Shown here: positions 17,488 to 26,294 of the stretch, piece after piece
How the letters are laid out: every line of letters starts with the position of its first letter
Position numbering within the stretch: the stretch's first letter is position 1
Assembly: GCF_000711955.1 (NCBI RefSeq)
Contig: NZ_KL543998.1
Coordinates: forward strand, 299,054 to 363,053
DNA: 64,000 nt
DNA from: Nevskia soli DSM 19509
GTDB taxonomy: Bacteria > Pseudomonadota > Gammaproteobacteria > Nevskiales > Nevskiaceae
Direction of reading: 5' to 3'
Translations under genes and position numbers: made by a program
The notes under the pieces: model-generated
The model's database searches: none
Told to the model about the DNA's origin: nothing
Seen by the model: only the letters and a program-made list of their open reading frames with translations

Positions 17488-18393
17488 TCAACGCGTGCTC
17501 TTGGCGTTGGCAGCGACCGCGCCGGGGCCGGTCACCTTGGCGGCGGCGCTCAACTTCGCCGTGAGGTTTTCCAGCTTGACCTGTGCGGTCTTCTGCCGCA
17601 GCGCCTGCTTGACGTTGTCGTCCAGCGCATCGTAGGGCTGCGGGTTCTTCACCGGGCGCGGGCCGTCCTCGATCTTGATGACGTGCCAGCCGAAGCGCGT
17701 GCGCAGCGGCGTCTTGTTGTACTCGTTCTTGTTGAGGGCCACTACGGCATCGCCGAAGCCGTGGTCGACGAAGATGTCCGGGCGGAACCAGCCGAGGTCG
17801 CCGCCGTTGCTCTGGCCGCCCGGATCCTGCGTGTAACGGGTGGCCAGCGCGGCGAAGTCCTCGCCCTTGTTGAGCTTGTCGATCACCTGGCGCGCTTCTT
17901 CGGCGGTGGGCAGCAGGATCTGTCGCACCTTGTACTCGACGATCTTGCCGTTGGCGCGGCTCCACTCGTACGCCGACTTGATGCTCTCCTCGGTGACCGG
18001 GTTCTTGGCGAAATAGTCCTCCAGGTAGGCGCGCGACAGGATGGCGCGCTCCTGGAAGGCGATCTGATCCGCAACATCGAGCTTCCTGTCCAGGCCTTCC
18101 TTGCGCGCCTGCTGCGCCAGCAGCTCTTCGGTGATCAGCTCCGAACGCGCCGCCGCCTTGGCTTCCGGCCCCGGCACGGCCTTGTCCGGCGTGAAGTTGG
18201 CGCTCATCAGGGTGATGTGGTTCTGGCTGATCGGCTGGCCGTTGACGATGACGTCGGCGGCAAGGCCCGAGTTCGACTTGATGACGGTGTCGTCGGCCGC
18301 CAGCACGGCCTGCCCTGCGAACAGGCCGGCGGCAAGCAGGGTCAGCTTGAGGGAAGACGACACGATGCGCTGGTGTGAATGCTGCTTTTTCAT
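17488..18393 (-). CDS. Periplasmic parvulin-type peptidyl-prolyl isomerase
   Basis: 301 residues from the ATG at 18393; an in-frame ATG at 18414 adds seven residues to the signal region. A signal peptide (SSSLKLTLLAAGLFAGQAVLA) is followed by a SurA-N-like helical part ~40-150 and one parvulin domain ~155-255 with the signatures VRQILLPTAEEA, GEDFAALATRYTQDPGGQSNGGDLGWF and TRFGWHVIKIED. It would catalyse cis/trans proline isomerisation and chaperone proteins in the periplasm. The gene begins only ~40 nt after a minus-strand terminator hairpin, so its expression may partly depend on read-through from the 922-residue gene upstream. It leads the ankyrin and adaptor genes. Confidence 0.9.
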   Translation of the reverse strand: MKKQHSHQRIVSSSLKLTLLAAGLFAGQAVLAADDTVIKSNSGLAADVIVNGQPISQNHITLMSANFTPDKAVPGPEAKAAARSELITEELLAQQARKEGLDRKLDVADQIAFQERAILSRAYLEDYFAKNPVTEESIKSAYEWSRANGKIVEYKVRQILLPTAEEARQVIDKLNKGEDFAALATRYTQDPGGQSNGGDLGWFRPDIFVDHGFGDAVVALNKNEYNKTPLRTRFGWHVIKIEDGPRPVKNPQPYDALDDNVKQALRQKTAQVKLENLTAKLSAAAKVTGPGAVAANAKSTR

Positions 18394-18431
18394 GTTCTGT
18401 ATCCGGTGATGCATGGTGATTCAGAGACGGG

Positions 18432-18461
18432 AAAAGCGCCGCCTGCTTGCGCAGGCGGCGC
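18432..18461 (-). terminator. Intrinsic terminator or attenuator after the 922-residue secreted protein gene
   Basis: GCGCCGCCTGC and GCAGGCGGCGC form an 11-bp perfect stem with a 4-nt loop, followed on the minus strand by TTTTCCC. It lies 36 nt past the stop at 18497. The short T-run and the close downstream parvulin gene suggest partial termination. Confidence 0.75.
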
Positions 18462-18496
18462 CTCCCCTATCCTTCTTGTTTCAGCTTCAGCTCATC

Positions 18497-21265
18497 TCAG
18501 CTGTTGCCGTCCGGGTTGAGCGGAGCCGCCGGGTAGTAGCCGGGACCGAACAACGGTGCGCCGTCGCGCTCGAAGATCGCCGAGTGCGGCTTGGCCGAAC
18601 CCTTGGTGCCGCGGGCGCCCGGCCACAGCCAGGCATCGCGCGCCGCACTGTCGAAGTCGAGGCAGGGCGTGCCGAGGATTTCGTCGGTGAACGAGGTATC
18701 CAGCACGGTGGCGCCGGTGGTGCGGTCGACCTTGCCCAGGCAGATGGTGCGGTCGCCATCCGAACCGGTGCCGGGCAGCGGCACATGGTTCAGTTCCACG
18801 AAGTACTGGATGAAGGCGAAGCGTTCCGTGCCCGTGGCCGCCGGCTTGCCGACCACCGCGTCACGCGGCAGGCCCAGGCCCGAGCCATCGTTGAGTGGCG
18901 TCAGATCCAGATAGCCGCCCTGACCCGTGGTCTGGATCGGCTGGTAGCCGATACGGTCGATCACGGTGAAATGCGGGCCGCCGTGGGTGTACAGGTTCTG
19001 GATGGTGTTGAGGTTGCCGCTGCCCGGACCGCCGCCGGTGTTGCCGGACGGTTCGCCGCCGGTCTTGGCCGGAGACAGCAGGATGTTGCCCAGCGTGCCG
19101 GACTCGACTTCCTGGATGGTCTGACCCAGGCGGATGTAGCCCGTGCCCGGTTCGCTGGTGTTGGACGACTCGGTGGTCGCCAGGCCAACGCCGTTGGGGC
19201 CGGTTTCGAACTGGCCGATGGCGCCACGGATACGCGGGCAGTCGTCCGCCTCGTTGTTGTGACGCAATACGTTGAACTTGCCGCTGACGCCGCCGGACAG
19301 GTCGGCGCGCGTGGCGGGCAGGCCCAGCGTGGTGTTGGCGGTACGGCTCGCATCCGGCGGCGGGAAGTCGCACTGGATCCGGGTCGCCGCGGTATCGGCA
19401 TGGCCCTTGGACAGCAGCGGACGGATGTCCACCGTCAGCACGCGGCGGCTGTGCTCGCGCGGATAGTCGCGGTCGAACTCCACCGCGCCGTCCGGATCGA
19501 TCGAAGCCGGGCTTTCGATGCCCGAGATCGGCAGGATCAGGAAGCGGTCGTCGTCGGTGAGGGTGAAGTAGGACACGCCGGTGCAGGGACCGACATCGTA
19601 GACCGCACGCCAGTACGGACCCTTGCCGCCGTAGGCATTGGTGGTGTTGCCGTCGAGGGTGATGTCCGGGCTGTAATACACCACGCCGCCGCACATCGCC
19701 GCGGAGAAGGCGCCGTCATGCGGGATGTAGGTGCTGGTGCCCTTGACGCTGTTGGCCGGACCGATGGCCGAGCTGGCATTGGCGGCGACGCCGGCGGTGG
19801 AAACCGCCTTATCGTAGCTCGGATCGCCCAGGCTGACCCAGCCTTTCTGATTGACAGTGTGATGCGACTGGTGCGGCAGGCCGAACGCCATCAGGCCTTC
19901 GTTCTCTTCGTGGAAGATCACCTCCTCCTGGCGCGGACCATCCGGCACGGCGCTGACCGAGCGGATGTACGGGTTGCCGGCATAGATGCCGGCCTGCGCC
20001 AGCGAGTCCTTGGTCTTGCCGTTGGTGTAGCTGTTGCTGGTCGGGTAGACGCGCACCGAACTGCCGTAGGTGGAGCCGCAGACACCGAGCGGGCCGGCGC
20101 TGATGCTCTTGCCGCCGGCGATCAGCGGCTCCTGGTTGCACAGGCCGCGCAGCGCGCCGTTGATGGCGGCCGCGCCGATGCTGGCCGCCACGGCATAGTC
20201 GGACTGCACCAGGTACTTGCCGTCATAGGTCAGGGCCATGCCATGCGGCAGGCCTTCGATGCCGACATCCTTGTTGCCGAAGTAGAACACGCCCTCGTTG
20301 AAGGAGCGCGACACGCGCTTGTCCGGGTAGCTGGTGTACTCGGTGGGGTTGCGCGGCTGATTTGCCTTCACCACGGAGGAATACTCGGTGATGCCCTTGT
20401 GACCGAGCAGCGCGTTGTCGTCCGCCACGTCCACGCCGGCCAGCAGGCTCGGCAGGATGCCGCCCTGGGCGGCGCTTTCGAGCAGCGGCACCACGGCCGG
20501 GATCGAAGCCACGCACAGGCCGAGCGCGGTCGGCGCCTTGCGGCCCGGATCGATCTCGGTGACCGTGCCGCCGGGGCCGTACACATAGTTGCTCATGTAG
20601 GTGTACATGATCTTGTGATTGGCGCCCGGGGCGGGCATGACGATGAAGTCGTCGGTCAGCGAGGAGCGGCGCGGCTGCGTGCCGCACACCGCGATGTCCG
20701 CCTTCTGGATATGGCGCACGCTGGTGATGTCGAAGCGGAACACGTTCTTGCTGATGACGCCGCCGGCGAAGGTGTACTTGTGGCCCTGGATCAGGCCGTC
20801 ACCGCCGCCGGAGATGTACGAGGTGTAGCTCAGCATGTGGTGCGGATCGTTGTGCGAGTCCGAACCGAGCACGCCCAGCACGTTGCCGGCGACATCGGAA
20901 GCGAGGATGTTCGGCAGTTCGGCGGTGTCGATGACGTTGCCGAAGGTGGTCGAGTTGGGCTCGGCATCGACGACCGCCAGGAAGTCCTGGCTGGTCTTCG
21001 GATCGCACAGCGGCGTGGAGCAGCCGTCGCCGGTCCAGACCAGCAGTACCGCCCCGTTGGGGATGACCTGTCCGGTGTACTTGTTGATCGCGGCGGGCGC
21101 GCCGCTGGGGGTCGCCGCGCCCGTGGCGGGCTTGCCGAGCAGGCCACCCAGCAGGCCGGCGGCCTGCGCCGATACGGCGCCTGAGGCGCCCATGATTCCC
21201 GCGGCGGCGAATATGGCCAGCCGACGTCCAAGCGATCGCGTTCTCTCGCGAGAGGGCGAATTCAT
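18497..21265 (-). CDS. Large secreted protein of unknown function
   Basis: 922 residues from the ATG at 21265 with CAGGAG 8 nt upstream. The N-terminus has a twin arginine in LGRRLAIFAAAG followed by a hydrophobic core and AQA cleavage site; the Tat consensus is incomplete, so Sec or Tat export are both possible. The mature sequence is rich in Gly, Asp, Thr and aromatic residues with recurring short strands such as GLPHGMALTYDGKYLVQSDY, VSYFTLTDDDRFLILPISG and RRVLTVDIRPLL, which suggests a beta-propeller. Histidine clusters HNDPHHM and HQSHH and several paired Cys could bind metal. I do not recognise the family; weak resemblance to SBP56-type propellers is not enough to assign. It lies within the same-strand metal-efflux block, between the RND pump and the parvulin. 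Confidence 0.75.
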   Translation of the reverse strand: MNSPSRERTRSLGRRLAIFAAAGIMGASGAVSAQAAGLLGGLLGKPATGAATPSGAPAAINKYTGQVIPNGAVLLVWTGDGCSTPLCDPKTSQDFLAVVDAEPNSTTFGNVIDTAELPNILASDVAGNVLGVLGSDSHNDPHHMLSYTSYISGGGDGLIQGHKYTFAGGVISKNVFRFDITSVRHIQKADIAVCGTQPRRSSLTDDFIVMPAPGANHKIMYTYMSNYVYGPGGTVTEIDPGRKAPTALGLCVASIPAVVPLLESAAQGGILPSLLAGVDVADDNALLGHKGITEYSSVVKANQPRNPTEYTSYPDKRVSRSFNEGVFYFGNKDVGIEGLPHGMALTYDGKYLVQSDYAVAASIGAAAINGALRGLCNQEPLIAGGKSISAGPLGVCGSTYGSSVRVYPTSNSYTNGKTKDSLAQAGIYAGNPYIRSVSAVPDGPRQEEVIFHEENEGLMAFGLPHQSHHTVNQKGWVSLGDPSYDKAVSTAGVAANASSAIGPANSVKGTSTYIPHDGAFSAAMCGGVVYYSPDITLDGNTTNAYGGKGPYWRAVYDVGPCTGVSYFTLTDDDRFLILPISGIESPASIDPDGAVEFDRDYPREHSRRVLTVDIRPLLSKGHADTAATRIQCDFPPPDASRTANTTLGLPATRADLSGGVSGKFNVLRHNNEADDCPRIRGAIGQFETGPNGVGLATTESSNTSEPGTGYIRLGQTIQEVESGTLGNILLSPAKTGGEPSGNTGGGPGSGNLNTIQNLYTHGGPHFTVIDRIGYQPIQTTGQGGYLDLTPLNDGSGLGLPRDAVVGKPAATGTERFAFIQYFVELNHVPLPGTGSDGDRTICLGKVDRTTGATVLDTSFTDEILGTPCLDFDSAARDAWLWPGARGTKGSAKPHSAIFERDGAPLFGPGYYPAAPLNPDGNS

Positions 21266-21589
21266 AGTCCAACTCCTGAGCGTATTGTCCCTTGTGTAAG
21301 AGAGGCTCGCGGCATCTTCCCAGGCGCCGAGGCCCTCTCCCCGTTCCATCGGCCCCATGCAGGCTTTCCGCGGAGAATGGACAATACACAGGCGGGCGCG
21401 AGTGCAAGGCCCCGTTTTTAGACTTTTTCCGAAGCGGCTAAGACCTTGCGGCACTAGGGCATCGCGCGCGGATGGATACGGAGCAAATGACCCGGTAACC
21501 ATTGAGGAATCCGGCTAAAGGGTTATTGCAGCACCTGCATTCCGGTGCTGAACATAGATCGCGCAGTTATGACCTTGCGCAATGCAGCC
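21266..21589. other. Intergenic region between RND pump stop and the 922-residue gene
   Basis: No gene is seen in these 324 bp. Two dyads stand out: CAGCACC/GGTGCTG (21529-21550), a weak hairpin just after the RND stop, and GTATTGTCC (21282-21290) with its exact complement GGACAATAC (21379-21387), 88 bp apart, bracketing the expected promoter of the secreted protein gene and possibly a looping operator pair. Confidence 0.4.
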
Positions 21590-24500
21590 TCAATCCGGCG
21601 CGGATCTCTCCGCATCGCCGAGCAGTCGGCGCAAGGGCGCTCCGCCGAAACGACGGAACAACAGCGGCGTGACGAAGCTGTCCAGCAAGGTGCCGCTGAT
21701 CAGGCCGCCGAAAATCACCAGGGCCACCGGATGCAGGATCTCCTTGCCCGGCGCATCGGCCGCGCCGAGCAAAGGCAGCAGTGCCGCGGCGGCAATAAGC
21801 GCGGTCATCAGCACCGGCGTCAGGCGCTCGCCCGAGCCAAGCAGGATCAGCGCATCGCCGAAAGGCTCACCTTCCCGCGCCAGTTGCAGATAGCGGCTGA
21901 GCTTGAGAATGCCATTGCGCGCGGCGATGCCGGCCAGCGCAACGAAGCCGACCAGGCTGGCGACCGACAACGGTGTGTGGGTCAACGCCAGCGCCGCAAC
22001 GCCGCCGATCATCGCCAGCGGCACATTGCCAAGGATGATCAGGCTGAAGCGCAGCGAGCGGTAGCGCGCGTACAGCACCGCCAGCATCAACAACAGTGAC
22101 AGCAGCGCCAGGCCGCCGATGCGCCGCGACGCTGCGGCCTGTGCCTGGAACTCGCCTTCCAGGTGCAGCTCGTAACCATTCGGCAGCGTCAGGTCGGCCA
22201 GCCGGGCACGCGCCGATTGCACGGCCTCATCGAAACGCCCGACACCGGCATAGGCCGAGACCGCGACGCGCCGGCGCAGGTTCTCGCGCAGGATCTGTCC
22301 AGGCCCGTTGCCGGCCCGCACATCGCCCAGCCAGCTCAGCGGCACCGCGCCGGCCGGCGTATCGATGGGGATCTCGCCGATGGCGGCGGGATCGAGCGTA
22401 GCCTGCGGCAGGCGCACCACCAGGTCGAAACGGCGCTCGCCTTCGACGATGCGCGAGACGGTACCGCCGACGGTAAGTTCGGTCAGGGCATCCTGCACCC
22501 GCGGCGGCGACATGCCGTATTGCGCCGCGCGGCGCGGATCGACCTGCACCCGCAGCTGCGGCGTGTCCGCCTGCGGCTCGGCCTGTACATCGGCCAGGCC
22601 GCCTACATCGTGGAGACGCTCCACCACCTCATCCGCCAGGCGGCGCAGCTCGCCCAGGTCTTCGCCATACAGCTTCACCGCCAGCGGTGCGCGCACCCCG
22701 GACAACAGATGGTCCAGCCGGTGCGAGATCGGTTGGCCGAAGATCACCGTTGCCGGCAGCGCCGACAGGCGCGCACGCAGATCGGCCACCACCTCGGGAC
22801 GCGGCCGGCCGCCGGGCCGCAGGGCAAGCTCCAGTTCCGAATAGTGCAGACCCTCGGCGTGTTCGTCCTGTTCGGCGCGGCCGGTGCGGCGGCCCACGCT
22901 CGCCACCTCCGGCACGGCCAGGACCAGGCGTTCGGCCGTGGTGCCGATGTCGTTGGAGGCATCCAGCGAAACGCCGGGCCGCATCAGCAGGTTCAGGGTC
23001 AGGGTGCGCTCGTTGAACGCCGGCAGGAAGGCGCGCGGCAGTTGCCAGGCCGCGAACAGCGCGCCGAGCAAGAGCAAGGCCGTGAACAGGAACGGAAGGC
23101 GCGGCGCACTCAATACCGTCCGCAGGGCAATGGCGTAACGCGCCTTCAGCCCATGCAGCCACTGCCGCTCCTGTGGCGCCGAGGCATTGCGCGCAAAGGC
23201 GAAATAGCTCAGCGCCGGCGTCAGCGTCACCGCCACCACCAGGCTGGCGAGAATGGCGGTGATATAGGCCACGCCCAGCGGCGCGAACAGCCGCCCCTCC
23301 ACGCCTTCCAGGGCAAACAGCGGCACGAAGGCCAGCACGATCAGCAAGGTCGCATAGAGAATGCCCGAGCGCACCTCCACCGTGGCGCGGACGATGACCT
23401 GCGCCGCGGGTTCCGGCACGGCGCGGAGCGCGTTTTCACGCAGACGGCGGATGACGTTCTCGACACCTACCACCGCATCGTCCACCAGTTCACCGATGGC
23501 GATAGCCAGCCCGCCGAGCGTCATGGTGTTGACCGACAGCCCGAACAGCCCCAGCGTGAGGATGGCGGCGGCCAAGCTCAGCGGAATCGCGGCCAGTGAG
23601 ATCACGGTGGCGCGGCCGCCGGCGAGGAACAGCAGCAGGGTAAACGCCACGATCAATGCGCCATGCCACAAGGCCTGGTTCACATTGGCGATGGATTCCT
23701 CGATGAAGTCGGCCTGGCGGAATACGTTCACCACCTGCACGTCGTCCGGCAGCAGATGCCCTTCACGCTGCGCCAGCGCCGCTTTCACCGCCTGCGTCAG
23801 CTGCAGCGTATCCGCCCCCGGCTGTTTCTGGATCGACAGGATCACCGCCGGCTTGCCGTTGAAACCGGCATCGCCGCGCTTGAGCCTGGAGCCGACGGCG
23901 AGATCGGCCACCTGGCCGAGCCGGATCGGTCCGTTGCCGCGCCAGGCTACCGCCGCCTGCGCCAGGTCTTCGAGCCGGAACGGGCGGCCGATGCCGCGGA
24001 TGGCGTACTCGCTGCCGCCGGAGAACGCGACGCCGGCGCCGGTGTTGTTGCCGAAGCCGCGCGCCGCGTCGTTGATCTGCGCCAGGCCGATGCCGTCCAG
24101 CCGCATGCGCTGCGCATCGGGATGGATTTCGTATTGCTTCACCTCGCCGCCGATGGCCAGCACCTGCGCCACACCGGGCAAGGCCAGCAGCTTGGGCCGC
24201 AGGGTCCAGTCGGCCAGGGTGCGCAACTCCTGCGGACTGGTATCGCCGCTGCGGGATTGCAGCGAGACCAGCAGGATCTCGCTCATCAGGGAAGTCAGCG
24301 GCCCGATGCGCGGCTCGGCGATTGGCGCCAGTTGCGAGCGGATGGCGTCGATGCGCTCGGCCACCAGCTGGCGGTCGCGCCAGGGATCGCTGTTCCAGTC
24401 GAACTCGGCGTAGACCACCGACAATCCCGGGCTGGTGACCGAGCGGATGCGGGCCACGTCCTGCAGGCCGCTCAGCGCGGTCTCCACGGGAAAGGTGACG

Positions 24501-24691
24501 AGGCTTTCGACATCCTCCGGCGCGAGGCCGGCGGTCTCGGTCTGCACCGTCACCATCGGCCGCGTCAGGTCCGGCAGCACGTCCACCGACAAGCTGCCTG
24601 CCGCGCGCACGCCCAGCGCCAGCAGCACCAGGGCGGCAGCCAGCACCAGCACGCGGCCGCGCAGGCTGGCTTCTACGATCCAGGAGAACAT
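21590..24691 (-). CDS. Heavy-metal efflux RND permease (CzcA/CusA-like)
   Basis: 1033 residues, the usual HME-RND length. The first helix (FSWIVEASLRGRVLVLAAALVLLALGVRAA) is followed by the periplasmic porter region; helices 2-6 cluster at ~340-500 with TM4 carrying GELVDDAVVGVENVIRRLREN, the charged helix of heavy-metal RND pumps. A second periplasmic loop and a final helix cluster (~860-1000; NVPLAMIGGVAALALTHTPLS, ARNGILKLSRYLQ) complete the duplicated fold. It uses the proton gradient to export metal or organic cargo across the envelope. The start at 24691 overlaps the previous stop by 4 nt. Adjacent MbnP/MbnH genes suggest copper as cargo, but no Met triad is assignable by eye. Confidence 0.9.
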   Translation of the reverse strand: MFSWIVEASLRGRVLVLAAALVLLALGVRAAGSLSVDVLPDLTRPMVTVQTETAGLAPEDVESLVTFPVETALSGLQDVARIRSVTSPGLSVVYAEFDWNSDPWRDRQLVAERIDAIRSQLAPIAEPRIGPLTSLMSEILLVSLQSRSGDTSPQELRTLADWTLRPKLLALPGVAQVLAIGGEVKQYEIHPDAQRMRLDGIGLAQINDAARGFGNNTGAGVAFSGGSEYAIRGIGRPFRLEDLAQAAVAWRGNGPIRLGQVADLAVGSRLKRGDAGFNGKPAVILSIQKQPGADTLQLTQAVKAALAQREGHLLPDDVQVVNVFRQADFIEESIANVNQALWHGALIVAFTLLLFLAGGRATVISLAAIPLSLAAAILTLGLFGLSVNTMTLGGLAIAIGELVDDAVVGVENVIRRLRENALRAVPEPAAQVIVRATVEVRSGILYATLLIVLAFVPLFALEGVEGRLFAPLGVAYITAILASLVVAVTLTPALSYFAFARNASAPQERQWLHGLKARYAIALRTVLSAPRLPFLFTALLLLGALFAAWQLPRAFLPAFNERTLTLNLLMRPGVSLDASNDIGTTAERLVLAVPEVASVGRRTGRAEQDEHAEGLHYSELELALRPGGRPRPEVVADLRARLSALPATVIFGQPISHRLDHLLSGVRAPLAVKLYGEDLGELRRLADEVVERLHDVGGLADVQAEPQADTPQLRVQVDPRRAAQYGMSPPRVQDALTELTVGGTVSRIVEGERRFDLVVRLPQATLDPAAIGEIPIDTPAGAVPLSWLGDVRAGNGPGQILRENLRRRVAVSAYAGVGRFDEAVQSARARLADLTLPNGYELHLEGEFQAQAAASRRIGGLALLSLLLMLAVLYARYRSLRFSLIILGNVPLAMIGGVAALALTHTPLSVASLVGFVALAGIAARNGILKLSRYLQLAREGEPFGDALILLGSGERLTPVLMTALIAAAALLPLLGAADAPGKEILHPVALVIFGGLISGTLLDSFVTPLLFRRFGGAPLRRLLGDAERSAPD

Positions 24692-25263
24692 CAGGCGGCG
24701 CCGAGCCCCCGCGCCGCGCGCGCATCGCGCCTGCGCCACAACAGCCAGCCGATCACGAGAACCGGCAATACCGCGGCGGCGGCCGCGATGATCCAGGCCT
24801 GGTCACGGCGCGCCGGCTCCGCATGCGCGACGTGATCCGGTACTGCCGCCGCCGGCAGCGGCGCCTGCAGGCGGGCATCGATACCGGGACCATGCACCGC
24901 GATATCGAGCGGCTGGCCGTCCTGGCCGTCGAGCAAGTCGCCGGCGATGCGGTAAGCACCCTCGCCGCTGGCCGCCGCCTGCACGGTCAGGGTGCCGCTG
25001 CGCACGCTGACCTGCAGTCCGCTCAACGGCGCATTGGTGTCGTAGTCGTCGAGGTACAGCACGAGGTCCGCGCCCTCACGCTGCACCACCAGTTCCAGCT
25101 GCGGCGTATCCAGTGCGGCACGCGGTGCGGGCGCCACGGCCGCCGCAGCCGTTTCCGGCACGGGCTCGTGATGGCCTTCATGCGCCGGTGCGGCGCCGCT
25201 CACACAACAGAGCAGCACGGCAAGCAGGTTCGACAACGGTGTGCAGGGCTTGAGCATGGGCAT
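24691..25263 (-). CDS. Membrane-anchored periplasmic accessory protein of the metal efflux operon
   Basis: 190 residues. A signal peptide (NLLAVLLCCVSGAAPA) is followed by HEGHHEPVPE, then a beta-rich periplasmic domain ~50-140 (LELVVQREGADLVLYLDDYDTNAPLSG ... GEGAYRIAGDLLDG) and a C-terminal membrane helix (AWIIAAAAAVLPVLVIGWLLW) with an Arg-rich cytoplasmic end. The His-rich N-terminus may bind metal and hand it to the pump; this is inference. Its ATG overlaps the di-haem enzyme stop by 4 nt and its own stop overlaps the RND start by 4 nt, so the three genes are translationally coupled. I do not know a family name. Confidence 0.78.
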   Translation of the reverse strand: MPMLKPCTPLSNLLAVLLCCVSGAAPAHEGHHEPVPETAAAAVAPAPRAALDTPQLELVVQREGADLVLYLDDYDTNAPLSGLQVSVRSGTLTVQAAASGEGAYRIAGDLLDGQDGQPLDIAVHGPGIDARLQAPLPAAAVPDHVAHAEPARRDQAWIIAAAAAVLPVLVIGWLLWRRRDARAARGLGAA

Positions 25264-26294
25264 CAATCGTGGGTCTCGGCGAAGCGCCGGTCGTGGATGA
25301 AGCTTTCGTCGGTGAGCGTATCGAGGAAGATCAGCAGCGCGCTGCGCTGATCTGGGGACAGCGGCACACCGCCGGCCAGTGAGGGATCCAGCGTGGGCGA
25401 AGGCTGGACGCCGCCGCTGTAGTGGTCGAGGACCTGCTCCAGACTGTCATAGCGGCCGTCGTGCATATAGGGCGCGGTGAGGGCGATGTTGCGCAGCGAG
25501 GGCACGCGGAAACGGCCCCGGTCTTCATCGCGTCCGCTGATGACGGCGCGCCCGGCATCGCGCGGCGCGGCGTCGAGACCGTTGTTGCGGTAGCTGAAAT
25601 CGGTGAACAGGGGTTCGCGGTGGCAGGACGCACAGCGCTCACGGAACAGGTCGAGGCCGTCGCGCTCCTGCGGCGTGAACGCTTCCTTGCCCTCGACAAA
25701 GCGGTCGTACCTGGAATCCGCCGAGACCAGGGTGCCGGTGAACTGCGCCAGCGCGCGCAGCAGGCGCTGCGAATCGACACCGGGGGAGCCGAAGGCCTCG
25801 GCAAACAGCTCCGGGTAGCGCGCATCACGGCGCAGCTTGTCCACCGCCAGCGCCAGGCTGCCGCCCATCTCCACCGGGTTGCTCATCGGCGCCACCGGCT
25901 GGAGTTCCAGGTGATGCACCGAGCCATCCCACATCAGCTCCGGCTGCCAGGCCAGATTGAACAGGCCGGGCGTATTGCGCTTGCCGTTGACGCCGCCGAT
26001 GCCGTGGCTGACGCGATGGTCCAGGTGGGCAAAGGCGGCGAACTGCTGGTGGCAGCTGCCGCAGGCCACGCTGCCGTCGCGCGACAGGATGGGGTCGTAG
26101 AACAGGCGGCGACCGAGGGCGAACCCGGCCGAGGTCACCGGGTTGCCGGCGAAGTCATAACGCGGCGCCGGCCAGCCCTCGGGCACTTGCAGGCGCGGCG
26201 TGGAGTGCGCCGTCATCCAGGCCTGCGCCCAAGGTATGGTCGCCAGCATCCCCAGCAGCGGCACAGCGAGCAGCCATGGCGTCGATCGCTTCAC
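25263..26294 (-). CDS. MbnH-like di-haem cytochrome c peroxidase family enzyme
   Basis: 343 residues from a GTG that overlaps the mbnP stop by 4 nt. An N-terminal signal/anchor (WLLAVPLLGMLATIPWAQA) leads to a two-domain di-haem protein with haem-binding CGSCH (78-82) and CASCH (221-225). Other family signatures are LGRRLFYDPILSRDGSVAC, RNTPGLFNL, FRVPSLRNIALTAPYMHDGRY and GGVPLSPDQRSALLIFLDTL. In the MauG/CcpA superfamily, the MbnH branch oxidises a Trp of its partner MbnP to kynurenine using a high-valent di-iron-haem state. Adjacency to mbnP makes that branch much more likely than a simple peroxidase. It is periplasmic and coupled to downstream pump genes. Confidence 0.85.
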   Translation of the reverse strand: MKRSTPWLLAVPLLGMLATIPWAQAWMTAHSTPRLQVPEGWPAPRYDFAGNPVTSAGFALGRRLFYDPILSRDGSVACGSCHQQFAAFAHLDHRVSHGIGGVNGKRNTPGLFNLAWQPELMWDGSVHHLELQPVAPMSNPVEMGGSLALAVDKLRRDARYPELFAEAFGSPGVDSQRLLRALAQFTGTLVSADSRYDRFVEGKEAFTPQERDGLDLFRERCASCHREPLFTDFSYRNNGLDAAPRDAGRAVISGRDEDRGRFRVPSLRNIALTAPYMHDGRYDSLEQVLDHYSGGVQPSPTLDPSLAGGVPLSPDQRSALLIFLDTLTDESFIHDRRFAETHD

